The translations under genes were made by a program, and so were the position numbers. The notes beneath the pieces are model-generated. The model was given only the letters and a program-made list of their open reading frames with translations, made no database searches and was not told the DNA's origin. Shown in pieces: positions 13,358-21,857 of a DNA stretch of 27,338 bases (positions within the stretch are counted from its first letter, which is position 1; every line of letters begins with the position of its first letter). The DNA is from Anaerolineae bacterium (GTDB lineage: Bacteria > Chloroflexota > Anaerolineae > JAAYZQ01): positions 1 through 27,338 of the forward strand of contig JAFGOG010000340.1 in assembly GCA_016926595.1 (NCBI GenBank), written 5' to 3'.

Positions 13358-15382
13358 TTGAAGCACAAGACCACGTTGATCGCGATTGTGGTTCTGCTCT
13401 GTGGGCTGGCTATGGCGCCCGCCGCAGCCCTGGCCCAAGACGGCCCCGTCGTGCGCGGTTACCTGTTCTACTCGGCCAGCTGTCCCGACTGCCAGCGGGT
13501 GCGGCAGGAGGTCATACCGCCGCTCTACCGGGAGTTTGGCGTCCAGCTCCAGATCATGGCCATCGAGATCGGCGACCCGAATAACTACCAGTGGTGGCTG
13601 GCCTGCGAAAAAGCGTACGGTGTGTCGAAGAGCGAGTCCGACGTGCCCGCGCTGTTCATCGGCGAGCGGTCCCTGGTCGGCGCGGAGGCCATCGCAACCG
13701 AGGCGCGAGAGCTGATCCAAACCACCTTTGCCCAGGGCGGGGTGGACTTCCCCGACGTGCCCCGCCCGGGTGGCCCGCTCCAGCCGGTGGTGCGGTTTAT
13801 GTATTTCTACAGCCCCACCTGCGGGAACTGCGAGATCGTCAAAGAAAGCGTCTTTGCCCCGCTCAAGGCCCAATATGGCGACCGCTTGCAGTGGGAATCG
13901 TACAGCGTCGAGGACGCCGACCATTACCTGGCCCTGTTGGAACTGGGAGACCGCATGGGCGTGCCGGAGAACCAACGAGGCGGCGTGCCCGTGGTCTTTC
14001 TCGGCGATGAAACCAGCGCGTACAGCCTGTTTCTGGGTTCGCGCGGCATTCCCGAACACCTGCCCCCAACCATTGAGTGGGCAATGGCCATCGGCGGCGT
14101 CGGCCTGCCCGGCTGGAAGGACGAGCTGTTTGGGCAGCTTTATGCGCCGCCAACGGCGACGCCCACGCCGGCGGCATCCCCCACCCGCCCGACTTCCGAC
14201 AGCGACTGTGAAGACTGCGATGAGATCAAGCGCGACGCGCGAGCCCGGACGCCCCTCGCGGCGACGCCAACCGCACAACCCACAGCCGGCGGCGCGGCGG
14301 CCATCCATATGGCTTACTTTGCCGAAGTGGGGTGCAGCGAGTGCGACCGGGTCTCGATCGCCCTGGGTCACCTCCAGCGGCAGTTCCCCAACCTGGTGAT
14401 CCACACGCTGGATATCATCGACGATCTGCCTGTCAATCTCTGCCTGGCGACGCGGCTGAACGTGCCGGCGGATCAATGGCACGACGCCCCGGCCATTTTT
14501 GTCGGCTCCGACTATCTGGTGGATCGCGATATCCAGTACGCGCGCCTGGTCGAGATCGTCTCCCGCTACACGGCGACAGGCGCCGAGGCGACGTGGGAAA
14601 CGTGCGATGAGGAAGCGGTCAGCCTGCCCCCGCCGCCCTGGTGGGCGGTGATCCTGCCCGGGTTGATCGACGGGATCAACCCTTGTGCGTTTGCCACCAT
14701 CGTCTTTTTCATCTCCTACCTGACCCTGCTGGAGCGTAAGAGACACGAGGTCCTGATGGTCGGCCTGTCGTTCACGCTGGCCGTCTTTCTCTCCTACCTG
14801 GCGTTTGGCATGCTGCTACGCGAGCTGTTGGCCGGGCTGGTCGACCTGGTGGGGCCGGTGCTGCGCCCCATCCTGAATGCCGCCATCGCCCTGGTCTGTC
14901 TTGTCCTGGCGATCCTGAGTTTGGACGACTATCGTAAGGCCCGGCGGGGCCGGGTCAAGGACATGGCCCTGCGCTTGCCCGACCGGCTGCGCCGCTGGGT
15001 GAACGCCGCCGTCCGCAAGAGCATGAACGCCCGCGCCTTTGTGTGGGCCTCGTTCGTGGCCGGCGTGGTCGTCTCGTTCATCGAGCTGGCCTGCACCGGG
15101 CAGGTCTATGTGCCGATCATCCAGGGATTGACCAACCCCGCCTACCGGGCCCAATCTACCCTGGCCCTGATCGTCTACTGCCTGGCTTTCGTTGCCCCGC
15201 TGGTTGCCGTCTTTGTCGCCTCCTACACCGGCACCAGCTCGCGGCAATTGGGCGCGTGGTTGCAGCGGCACACGGCGACGGTCAAGGTAGCGACGGCGAC
15301 GCTCTTTCTGGCGATCGGCCTGTGGTTGGTCTATGATATCCTGCGCATTTGGGGCGTACTCTCGCTGCCATACCATAGCTGA
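13358..15382 (+). CDS. Exported triple-thioredoxin domain fused to a CcdA/DsbD-type membrane domain
   Basis: This is a 674-residue protein that starts at TTG 13358 after AGGAG (13346-13350). Residues 1-26 are a signal peptide ending ALA. Three thioredoxin-like domains follow, with sites CPDC (42-45), CGNC (155-158) and CSEC (326-329). A Thr/Pro linker between domains 2 and 3 contains one more pair, DCEDC (284, 287). From about 430 there are six to seven helices of the CcdA/DsbD type, with the paired cysteines in DGINPCAFATIVFFISYL (Cys443) and IELACTGQVY (Cys579). DsbD-like proteins carry electrons from cytoplasmic thioredoxin across the membrane to exported thiols. Here the outer relay is tripled. 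It could serve the exported selenoprotein candidate upstream, with the mini-thioredoxins as electron donors. Confidence 0.85.
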   Translation: MKHKTTLIAIVVLLCGLAMAPAAALAQDGPVVRGYLFYSASCPDCQRVRQEVIPPLYREFGVQLQIMAIEIGDPNNYQWWLACEKAYGVSKSESDVPALFIGERSLVGAEAIATEARELIQTTFAQGGVDFPDVPRPGGPLQPVVRFMYFYSPTCGNCEIVKESVFAPLKAQYGDRLQWESYSVEDADHYLALLELGDRMGVPENQRGGVPVVFLGDETSAYSLFLGSRGIPEHLPPTIEWAMAIGGVGLPGWKDELFGQLYAPPTATPTPAASPTRPTSDSDCEDCDEIKRDARARTPLAATPTAQPTAGGAAAIHMAYFAEVGCSECDRVSIALGHLQRQFPNLVIHTLDIIDDLPVNLCLATRLNVPADQWHDAPAIFVGSDYLVDRDIQYARLVEIVSRYTATGAEATWETCDEEAVSLPPPPWWAVILPGLIDGINPCAFATIVFFISYLTLLERKRHEVLMVGLSFTLAVFLSYLAFGMLLRELLAGLVDLVGPVLRPILNAAIALVCLVLAILSLDDYRKARRGRVKDMALRLPDRLRRWVNAAVRKSMNARAFVWASFVAGVVVSFIELACTGQVYVPIIQGLTNPAYRAQSTLALIVYCLAFVAPLVAVFVASYTGTSSRQLGAWLQRHTATVKVATATLFLAIGLWLVYDILRIWGVLSLPYHS

Positions 15383-15393
15383 AAGGAGAACAG

Positions 15394-15657
15394 ATGGACA
15401 CAGACAAACTGCAAGAGGTTGTTGAATCGCTTCGATCCAGGATGACCCCGGATTTCGCCGAGGCGCAGGTGCGCGAGCTGCTGCGCCAGGATGAGGACGT
15501 GGGCGGCGGTGTCAATGCCTTCCGGTTGATCAAGCACTGGTTGGGAGCGCTGGCCGAGAACGACGTCGCAGTACGATGGGCCTACGAACAGCTCAAGCCG
15601 GCTCTGGGCGCCGCGCTGGAACAGGTTCCATCGCTCACCTATTTCGAAGGGGATTGA
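15394..15657 (+). CDS. Small acidic hypothetical protein
   Basis: This is an 87-residue protein without cysteine, signal or membrane helix. It is acidic and mostly helical by pattern (LQEVVESLRSRMTPDFAEAQ, then a DEDVGGGV turn, then FRLIKHWLGALAENDVAVRW and a last amphipathic helix). It starts 11 bp after the CcdA-fusion stop with an AAGGAG ribosome site, so it is the last clear gene of that unit. I do not recognise a family. It might be a soluble partner of the membrane protein. A further 29-codon frame starts at 15657 (ATG overlapping this stop) and ends at 15746. It is listed here only as a possibility. Confidence 0.6.
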   Translation: MDTDKLQEVVESLRSRMTPDFAEAQVRELLRQDEDVGGGVNAFRLIKHWLGALAENDVAVRWAYEQLKPALGAALEQVPSLTYFEGD

Positions 15658-15672
15658 TGAGCGGAAGATGCC

Positions 15673-15691
15673 ATCTTTCCGGTGGAAAGAT
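15673..15691. repeat. Short perfect hairpin after the CcdA-fusion unit
   Basis: ATCTTTCC (15673-15680) and GGAAAGAT (15684-15691) flank a 3-nt loop. There is no T-tract, so termination is uncertain. Confidence 0.4.
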
Positions 15692-15749
15692 CACGCCGCA
15701 AGTGAAACCGGCCAACTCTTTTCCTGTACTCGCGGAGAAGGGATAACGA

Positions 15750-15908
15750 ATGCACGACGCCAGCACAAAACGGGTCTTGTTCCTTTGCACCGGCAACCCG
15801 GCGCGCAGCCAGATGGCCGAGGGGCTGGTGCATCATTTTTTAGGCGATGCCACGCTTGCTTGCGGTCAAACGCTCCCGTCGTTGACTTGGCCGTTGAATG
15901 TGCTCTAA
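15750..15908 (+). pseudogene. Truncated arsenate reductase / low-molecular-weight phosphatase (arsC-type)
   Basis: The frame from ATG 15750 reads RVLFLCTGNPARSQMAEGLV, which is the P-loop start of thioredoxin-coupled ArsC and LMW protein phosphatases (C-x-x-N-x-x-R-S). The Cys and Arg of the P-loop are present. After about 37 residues similarity ends abruptly at HHFLGD, and an unrelated 16-residue tail leads to TAA at 15906. A full protein would be about 130-140 residues, so the catalytic Asp and the resolving cysteines are lost. Its presence downstream of an ArsR/ArsP/thioredoxin set suggests that the locus once carried a complete arsenate pathway. Confidence 0.75.
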
Positions 15909-15958
15909 TCATCTATACCCACAGTTGAACAAAAAGACAGACGCCAAGAGGAGACATG

Positions 15959-17806
15959 ATGCCAAAAGAGCTTGATCTGAGCGACAAAGCGCCCTGGAGA
16001 CAGCGCTACCGGGCGGCCAAGATCGCCTGGGCGCAGGTGGCGACCGGCAACCCGGAGCGGGGCGTGGCCTGCACCGACCGCGACGGGATCATGCAGTTGT
16101 ACGCCTGGGAGGTGGGGACGGGCGTGCTGCGGCGGGCCACGGACCTGCCGGCCGGCGTGGTAGCCGGTATGATCTCGGCCGATGGCACAGCCATCATCTA
16201 TCACAAGGACGAACAAGGCAACGAGATCGGCCACCTGGTGCGCGTCTCGTTCGAGGGCGGTCCGGATCAAGACCTGACCCCCGACCTGCCCCCCTATGCG
16301 TCCAGGGGAGCGGGCCAAAGCCGGTCCGGCAACGTCATTGGCCTGACCATGGCCAGGCAGGAAAGCGGATTCGAGGTGGCGGTGCTGGCCGATGGAGGGA
16401 CGCCGCGCACGATCTATCACAGCCGGCGCCTGGCCTACGGGCCGGTCCTCTCGGCAGACGGCACGATCGCCATCGTCGCCAGCAGCGAGCGCTCGGGGCG
16501 GCTCGACTACCAGCTGCTGGCCTTTGACGTAGCCAGCGGGGAGCCGATCGCCGAGCTGTGGGACGGCGAGGGCGCCAGCCTGGAGCCCGGCCCGTTTTCG
16601 CCGCGGCCCGGCGATGGGCGTTTGCTGGCCGCCAGCAGCCGCAGCGGCTACGCGCGACCGCTGCTGTGGGATCCCCGCAGCGGCGAACGCACCGACCTGG
16701 CCATCGATACCATCCCGGGCACGGTCACGCCGTGTGATTGGTCGCCCGACGGGAGGCGCGTGCTGTTGAGCCAGCTCCACCAGGCCACCTACCAGCTCTA
16801 TACGTATGACCTGACCAGCGCCGAGATCGTCCGGCTCGACCACCCGGCCGGCGTCTTGAGCGGCGCGCGGTTCACGGCCCAGGGTGAGATCATCACGGTC
16901 TGGCAGGACGCGGCCCACCCGCCATGCCTGATCGCCCTCGACGGGCGCAGCGGCGTCCAGCGGCGGACGGTGCTGCAAGCCGGCAGTGTGCCTGCCGGCA
17001 GCGCGGGCCGCAGGCGCTCGATTGTCTTCCGCTCGGAACAGGGCGAGGCGATCCAGGGCTGGCTGAGTGTGCCCGACGGCGAGGGGCCCTTTCCAACGAT
17101 CCTGCACACCCACGGCGGGCCGACGGCGGTGCAGACCGACACCTATTCGCCGGCCGAACAGGCATGGCTCGATCACGGTTTTGCCTTCCTGTCGATCAAC
17201 TACCACGGCTCGACCACCTTTGGCAAGGCCTTTGAAAAATCGATCTGGGGCAACCTGGGCGACCTGGAGGTGCAGGACATGGCCGCGGCCACCCGCTGGC
17301 TGGTCGAGCAGGGGATCGCCCAACCCGACGCGGTATTCTTGATCGGCGGCTCCTACGGCGGCTACCTGACGCTGCAGGCGCTGGGGCGGCGGCCCGAGCT
17401 GTGGGCGGGCGGCATGGCCGCTGTGGCCATCGCCGATTGGAAGCTGATGTACGAGGACCAGGCCGAGACGCTGCGCGGCTACCAGCGCGGGCTGTTCGGG
17501 GGGACGCCGGACGAGACACCCGAGGCGACGCGCGCCTCCTCGCCGATCACCTACACCGCGCAGATCCAGGCGCCGATCCTGGTCATCCAGGGGCGCAACG
17601 ACACCCGCTGTCCGGCGCGGCAGATGGAGGCCTACGAGGCCAGATTAAAGGCACTGGGCAAGTCGATTGCCATACACTGGTTCGACGCCGGGCACGGCTC
17701 GCGGGCGCAGGAACAGCAGATCGATCATCAAGAACGGATGATGCGGTTTGTGTATCAAGTGTTAGGGTCTAGATGCCGCGCGTGCTCGATGGCCAGCGCC
17801 GCGTGA
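15959..17806 (+). CDS. S9-family (prolyl oligopeptidase-like) serine peptidase
   Basis: This is a 615-residue protein. The N-terminal part (about 30-350) is a beta-propeller-like set of repeats (for example [12 protein letters not shown] and [13 protein letters not shown]). The C-terminal part (about 365-600) is an alpha/beta hydrolase with the triad Ser465 in GGSYGGY, Asp548 in GRNDTRCP and His579 in DAGHGS, preceded by the HTHGGPTA oxyanion loop. It has no signal peptide and so is a cytoplasmic oligopeptidase or acylaminoacyl-peptidase type. GAGGAG at 15948-15953 fits the second of two adjacent ATGs (15959) better than the first (15956). The last 15 residues (after FVYQVLG) look like run-on past an old stop and overlap the convergent GAF gene by 52 bp. 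Confidence 0.85.
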   Translation: MPKELDLSDKAPWRQRYRAAKIAWAQVATGNPERGVACTDRDGIMQLYAWEVGTGVLRRATDLPAGVVAGMISADGTAIIYHKDEQGNEIGHLVRVSFEGGPDQDLTPDLPPYASRGAGQSRSGNVIGLTMARQESGFEVAVLADGGTPRTIYHSRRLAYGPVLSADGTIAIVASSERSGRLDYQLLAFDVASGEPIAELWDGEGASLEPGPFSPRPGDGRLLAASSRSGYARPLLWDPRSGERTDLAIDTIPGTVTPCDWSPDGRRVLLSQLHQATYQLYTYDLTSAEIVRLDHPAGVLSGARFTAQGEIITVWQDAAHPPCLIALDGRSGVQRRTVLQAGSVPAGSAGRRRSIVFRSEQGEAIQGWLSVPDGEGPFPTILHTHGGPTAVQTDTYSPAEQAWLDHGFAFLSINYHGSTTFGKAFEKSIWGNLGDLEVQDMAAATRWLVEQGIAQPDAVFLIGGSYGGYLTLQALGRRPELWAGGMAAVAIADWKLMYEDQAETLRGYQRGLFGGTPDETPEATRASSPITYTAQIQAPILVIQGRNDTRCPARQMEAYEARLKALGKSIAIHWFDAGHGSRAQEQQIDHQERMMRFVYQVLGSRCRACSMASAA

Positions 17807-18810
17807 GCGGCTACCGCCCGGGCCAGTTCCAGGTCGGCCTCGTCAAAGGGCTGCCCATCCAGCCGGTTCATCGCCTCCAACACGCCGATCACCTTGTGAT
17901 GCGCCTTGAGCGGCACGCCGATCAAGGTGCGCGTGACCATGCCCGTGCGTGCATCAACCTCCCGAAAATGGCGCGGGTCGTGCTGCACGTCGTCGATGAC
18001 GACCGCTTCCCGGTTCTGAAAGACCCAGCCGGCGATGCTGCCTTCCGGCGGCACGTCGAGTTGGGCCACTTTGCCCTGATTGGGCCCGGCGATGGTGTGA
18101 AAGACCAGCCGCTGCCGCGGCTCATCCCACAACAAGATGGCGCTGGACTCGACGCCCAGCGTTTTGGTGACCCCCTCCATCACCATCCTCAGCACGTCGG
18201 GGAGGTACATTTCGGTGATCAGCAGGTTGCTGATCAGGTACAGGAATGACAGCCGTTCGTAATCGCCGGCGAGAGAAGCGTGCAGGCGCGCGTTTTCCAG
18301 GGCCAGCGAGGCATGTCCGGCCAGGGCCAGCAGGTAAACGGCATCGCGGGCGGTAAAAAACCCGCGGCGCTTGTTCAGCGCCTGCACCACGCCGATCACC
18401 TCGTCGCGTGGATCGCACATCGGCACGGCGAGCACCGTGCGCGTGCGATAGCCGCTCACTTTATCGGCGTGGCGGCTGAAACGTGGATCGCGATAGGCGT
18501 TGTCGACCATGACCGTCTCGCCGCTGCGAGCCACAAACCCGGCCAACCCCTCTCCCGAGGCCAGGCGGATCTCGTGCAGTTCGCGGCCCAGCAGCACCAT
18601 GGAACGCAGCTGGCCGGATGGTTTGTCCACCAGGTAAAGGGTGACCCGATCGGCGTCAACACCCCTGCCCGCCAGGACCATCAGCTTGTGCAGCACCCGG
18701 TCGTGGTCCAACGATCCGTTGAGCAGTTTGCTGGCCCGGATCAAGGTCCTCAGCTGAGTGCGGTCCAGTTTCCTCTCGGCCGATCTGACCAGCGTATCCT
18801 TGCCGCGCAT
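17755..18810 (-). CDS. Tandem GAF-domain protein without output domain
   Basis: This is a 351-residue protein on the minus strand. The ATG at 18810 is 8 bp after GAAGGAG; a GTG at 18819 would sit right on the ribosome site. A short N-terminal helix (about 5-35) is followed by GAF 1 (about 36-175; key blocks LASGEGLAGFVARSGETVMV and VLAVPMCDPRDEVIGVVQAL) and GAF 2 (about 195-345; VPPEGSIAGWVFQNREAVVI and GVPLKAHHKVIGVLEAMN), joined by a helix suited to dimer signalling. No kinase, cyclase, HD or DNA-binding domain is attached, so it should signal through a partner protein. It may bind a cyclic nucleotide or another small ligand. No conserved Cys for haem or a bilin is evident. Confidence 0.85.
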   Translation of the reverse strand: MRGKDTLVRSAERKLDRTQLRTLIRASKLLNGSLDHDRVLHKLMVLAGRGVDADRVTLYLVDKPSGQLRSMVLLGRELHEIRLASGEGLAGFVARSGETVMVDNAYRDPRFSRHADKVSGYRTRTVLAVPMCDPRDEVIGVVQALNKRRGFFTARDAVYLLALAGHASLALENARLHASLAGDYERLSFLYLISNLLITEMYLPDVLRMVMEGVTKTLGVESSAILLWDEPRQRLVFHTIAGPNQGKVAQLDVPPEGSIAGWVFQNREAVVIDDVQHDPRHFREVDARTGMVTRTLIGVPLKAHHKVIGVLEAMNRLDGQPFDEADLELARAVAAHAALAIEHARHLDPNT

Positions 18811-18921
18811 ATCCGGCACTCCTTCACCCCCACTATGAGGCCACAGAGACCGTCCATTTCACCCGGATGGTGGCTATCCGCATAGCGCGCAGGCCGCAAC
18901 GCTCGCTGCGAGCGGCGGCGC

Positions 18922-19368
18922 TCATTTTTGCCGCAGCCTGTCCGAATCGAACCACAGGCCGCTGATCGCGTGTGGCTCCTCCACCCGAAACACCACCCGG
19001 ACAGTGACTGGTTCCTCCTGCTCAAATTGGGCCTGGTAAACCACCACGTAGAACTGGCCCGATTGGAGGACCCGGTCCACCTCGCGGGACAGATAGCCCC
19101 CGATTTTGCCGTCTAGCTCCTGCTTCATGGCCAGGAAACTGGTAGCGGGAATGGCCCGCAGCATCTGGGCATCAAAATCGCGCGAAAACGCCGCGTAATC
19201 GTTGGCCGCCAGCCCGGCCAACAGGTTGTCCGTGGCGGGTTCGCTAAAAGCCAGCACGGCCTCCTGGTCGGCGCCGGACAACGTTTTCTCCTGTGGGCTA
19301 CACGCGGCGAGGCAGGCCAGGACAAACAGAACGATGGCCATCACAAAAACACCTATATTCTTGCTCAT
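18922..19368 (-). CDS. DUF3887-like lipoprotein
   Basis: This is a 148-residue lipoprotein. Residues 1-22 are a hydrophobic signal ending in the canonical lipobox LAAC (Cys23), so it is anchored on the outer face of the membrane. The mature part begins with an Asp/Glu-rich segment and then shows the DUF3887 pattern: a helix (ATDNLLAGLAANDYAAFSRD), a middle segment (FLAMKQELDGKIGGYLSREV) and paired strands (GQFYVVVYQAQF and VTVRVVFRVEE). This NTF2-like fold is found in many small secreted proteins with no proven activity. The promoter is probably at 19434-19462 on the minus strand. The GAF gene lies 111 bp downstream and may be co-transcribed. Confidence 0.75.
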   Translation of the reverse strand: MSKNIGVFVMAIVLFVLACLAACSPQEKTLSGADQEAVLAFSEPATDNLLAGLAANDYAAFSRDFDAQMLRAIPATSFLAMKQELDGKIGGYLSREVDRVLQSGQFYVVVYQAQFEQEEPVTVRVVFRVEEPHAISGLWFDSDRLRQK

Positions 19369-19433
19369 ATGACGCGTCTTTTTCTCTTACATTATGGTTG
19401 AGGCTGTGCAGAGAGTGCGATGTGATCGATTCT

Positions 19434-19462
19434 ATTGTACCACATTTGGATGGTTTTGTGAA
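19434..19462 (-). promoter_or_regulatory. Promoter of the DUF3887 lipoprotein gene
   Basis: On the minus strand TTCACA (19457-19462) and TACAAT (19434-19439) have a 17-bp spacer. The insertion sequence begins only 20 bp upstream. Confidence 0.5.
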
Positions 19463-19482
19463 AGTGGACACGTCGCCCAGAG

Positions 19483-20775
19483 CAGGGCTGTTGCAAAGTC
19501 GCTTGACAAAAGGAGAAAAATGATCCTTCTTAGTATATAGGAGTCGCGGAACTCACTATAGTGACCAAGGAGGATCGAGATGAAGTATACGCCACTCTCG
19601 TTTGAAGTCAATGTGAAAGAAGGGTTCTGTTTTGCGGTTGACAGCTTGTTTGCGGCCTTGTGCACCTTGCACGACCAACGGGATGCGCGCGGGATACGGT
19701 ATGCGTTGGTCACGGTGCTAGTGTTTATGGTCTTGGCCAAGGTGTCAGGGGAAGACCATCTGCGTGGCATTGCCCAGTGGGTCAGGCTACGCAAAGACAA
19801 GTTGGCCGAAGCGCTGGGGCTGAGCAAGCCTCAGGCGCCCCACGCGACGACCTACAGTCGGGTCTTGAGGCGGGGGCTAGACATTGAGGAGTTTGAGCAG
19901 GTTACGAGTGGCTTCTTTGCCGGGTGCGGGTGAGAGTACAGTGATCAACCTGGATGGCAAGACGCTGCGCGGGACGATTCCGGCCGGGCAGACGCAAGGA
20001 AAGCACCTGCTGGCTGCCTATCTGCCCCAAGAAGGTTGGGTGCTGGCGCAGGTGGAAGTCGAGCACAAGGAGAATGAGATTCCAGCGTCGCTGCGGCTGG
20101 TCAAATGCATTGATTTGCGCAACAAAATAATCACTGACGATGCGTTATTGACACAACGCGAACTATCGATTCAGATCGTCGAAGCTGGGGGTGAGTATAT
20201 CTGGCGGGTCAAAGACAATCAGCCGCAACTCGAGCACGACATCGCCGCCCTCTTTGCGCCAGAAGTGTGTACGCCTGGATTCAGTCCGTGCCAGAAGGAT
20301 TTTCAGACGGCATCGACTTGTGAGAAAGGGCACGGGCGGCTTGAACGCCGCACCCTGACCGCCAGCAGTATGTTGCAGGGCTATGTGGATTGGCCGCATG
20401 CACAGCAGGTGTTCCAGGTGGAGCGTCACTTCGTGCGCCTCGGCGATGGCCTGGTGATGCACGAGATCAGTTATGGGATCACCAGCCAAACTGCACAGGA
20501 AGCGAATCCAGCGCAGTTGTTGCAGACCATACGCCAGCACTGGGGCATCGAGAACGGTCTACACTATCGCCGTGATGACACCCTGCGTGAAGACCGCTGT
20601 CGTCTCAGAGGACAAAGCGCTCATGCGATGGCCGTGATCAACAACTTGGTGTTGGGGCTTTTGCGTCGAAGTGGTGTGGTCAACGTGCCGGATGCACGCC
20701 GGGACTACGAGGCCAATCTCCAGGGTGCCGTCAATCTGGTTTTGCTTTCCCCGCCCTGACTTTGCAACAGCCCTG
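19483..20775. mobile_element. ISAs1-like insertion sequence with perfect 18-bp terminal inverted repeats
   Basis: CAGGGCTGTTGCAAAGTC at 19483-19500 is exactly reverse-complementary to 20758-20775. The 1293-bp element carries one transposase gene broken by a frameshift. The bases directly outside the two ends do not match, so no target duplication of 8-10 bp is visible. This points to an old insertion, a one-ended rearrangement or recombination between copies. Confidence 0.85.
19580..20759 (+). pseudogene. ISAs1-family transposase, frameshifted
   Basis: The first part (19580-19933) encodes the N-terminal domain, including YALVTVLVFMVLAKVSGEDH and the TTYSRVLRR segment. The remainder continues in the +1 frame to 20759 and holds the DDE core: VINLDGKTLRGT with the first Asp, ITDDALLTQRELS with the second, YIWRVKDNQPQLEHD, and the HWGIENGLHYRRDDTLREDRC block with the catalytic Glu. 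The switch lies near 19920-19933 (GFFAG to GAGESTVI). One extra base in the GCCGGGTGCGGGTGAG stretch would explain it. ISAs1 transposases are normally single frames of about 370-390 residues, so this copy is probably inactive unless the +1 shift is made during translation. Confidence 0.8.
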
Positions 20776-20793
20776 ACTGATCGTGGCGACAGC

Positions 20794-20822
20794 TTGCATA
20801 GCGTCTCTTTCCAGGTTATAAT
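20794..20822 (+). promoter_or_regulatory. Promoter of the UPF0175/PIN module
   Basis: TTGCAT at 20794-20799 and TATAAT at 20817-20822 have a 17-bp spacer. It lies just outside the right end of the insertion sequence and 28 bp before the antitoxin ATG. Confidence 0.65.
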
Positions 20823-20849
20823 AGGAGCAACTATGGAAAGGAGCCCGAA

Positions 20850-21149
20850 ATGAGCCAGGTCAGTACCTTTCAATGGGAGATCGATCAACTGGTCAAGACC
20901 CATCTCTTTCCCGATGAACAAGCGGTGATGCGCAGCGCGCTGCGTGCGCTGTTTGAGTCGCGCCCTCGACTGAGGCGGCAGTTGGTTGTTCGAGCCTATG
21001 TTGCCGGCGAAATCAGCCTGGGCAAGGCTGCCGAGATGATGGGTGTCTCTGCCGAAGAGATGAAGGACATTCTTCGCGAAGAAGGCGCCGAGATCCACCT
21101 GGGCCCTGCTACAGTTGATGAGCTGCTTCAGGACGCGGCCAATGCCTGA
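20850..21149 (+). CDS. UPF0175-family antitoxin
   Basis: This is a 99-residue protein matching UPF0175 (PF03683). The helix FPDEQAVMRSALRALFESRP is followed by the family core RRQLVVRAYVAGEISLGKAA and EMMGVSAEEMKDILREEGAEIHLG. This core is a helix-turn-helix-like DNA-binding unit. In such pairs the protein represses its own promoter and neutralises the downstream PIN toxin by its C-terminal tail (TVDELLQDAANA here). The stop overlaps the PIN start by 8 bp. The ATG at 20850 follows GAAAGGAG by 7 bp. Confidence 0.8.
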   Translation: MSQVSTFQWEIDQLVKTHLFPDEQAVMRSALRALFESRPRLRRQLVVRAYVAGEISLGKAAEMMGVSAEEMKDILREEGAEIHLGPATVDELLQDAANA

Positions 21150-21651
21150 GTATATCTTTGACACAACGGTGCTGTCCAACTTTGCGGCCGTGAAACGGAT
21201 TGACCTGCTTGCGGCAAGATACCGCCATGTTGCTTTCACGACCATAGAAGTCATCGACGAATTGCGCCGGGGAGTCAAAGCCGGATACGCCTACCTCGAT
21301 CCTATCCTACGGGTGATGGATAGCGATGGTCCTGATAGTTGGCTCCGTGTTTTGGGATCCTTATCGATAACGGAGCAACGCTTGCGTGTTGAGTTTGACG
21401 ACCGTCTGGATGCCGGCGAAGCATCATGTCTGGCGTGGGCCATTTCGAAGGGATTGACACTTGTCACCGACGATCTGGTTGCGCGACGATTGGCCCAAGA
21501 GCGTCAAGTGTCCCTCACTGGTACGTTAGGCATTTTGGTCGCCTTGGTGCGGGATAGAGTATTGTCGCTGTCGGATGCCAATAGCCTGTTGACAGATATG
21601 ATTCGACGGCGATACAGATCACCGGTAGACAGTCTGGACGCATTTATCTGA
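21142..21651 (+). CDS. PIN-domain ribonuclease toxin (DUF3368-like)
   Basis: This is a 169-residue protein. The start at 21142 overlaps the antitoxin stop and gives the canonical PIN opening MPEYIFDTTVLSNFAAV, with the first catalytic Asp at residue 7. Further acidic positions are in FTTIEVIDELRRG (Glu), LDAGEASCLAWA (Asp/Glu) and LTLVTDDLVARRLA (Asp), which complete the four-carboxylate Mg2+ site. TGTLGILVALVRDRVLSLSD is typical of DUF3368/UPF0175-linked PIN proteins. The fold looks intact, so this is probably an active toxin that cuts RNA when the antitoxin is degraded. The pair lies between an insertion sequence and another toxin relic, a typical accessory hot spot. Confidence 0.8.
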   Translation: MPEYIFDTTVLSNFAAVKRIDLLAARYRHVAFTTIEVIDELRRGVKAGYAYLDPILRVMDSDGPDSWLRVLGSLSITEQRLRVEFDDRLDAGEASCLAWAISKGLTLVTDDLVARRLAQERQVSLTGTLGILVALVRDRVLSLSDANSLLTDMIRRRYRSPVDSLDAFI

Positions 21652-21669
21652 TTGCCAGGTTCATCAGAT

Positions 21670-21801
21670 TCACAGCAGCTCGATGAATTCCGAAACTGCC
21701 AGTTCTGCCTTGCGGATCTGGTCTCGCAGCAGACCAGGCGACAAAGAGCGATGTGAAGGGCTGGTTTTGCCTCCATTGTAGCGGACTAGAGTTAGCTGTG
21801 C
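21670..21801 (-). pseudogene. HicA toxin C-terminal remnant
   Basis: The minus strand reads LTLVRYNGGKTSPSHRSLSP followed by GLLRDQIRKAELAVSEFIEL-L and stops at 21670. The pattern L-S-P-G-L-L-R-x-Q-I-R-K-A-x-L-x-V-x-E-F-I-E-L-L is the usual end of HicA-type toxins (dsRNA-binding-like fold). The N-terminal part with the catalytic His is missing. The upstream end runs directly into the palindromic repeat field. Confidence 0.5.
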
Positions 21802-21857
21802 AAGTACCGCAAGTCCGCAGCTCCTGCGCCGCGCGCCTGCTTGCTCTCCATGTTCCC

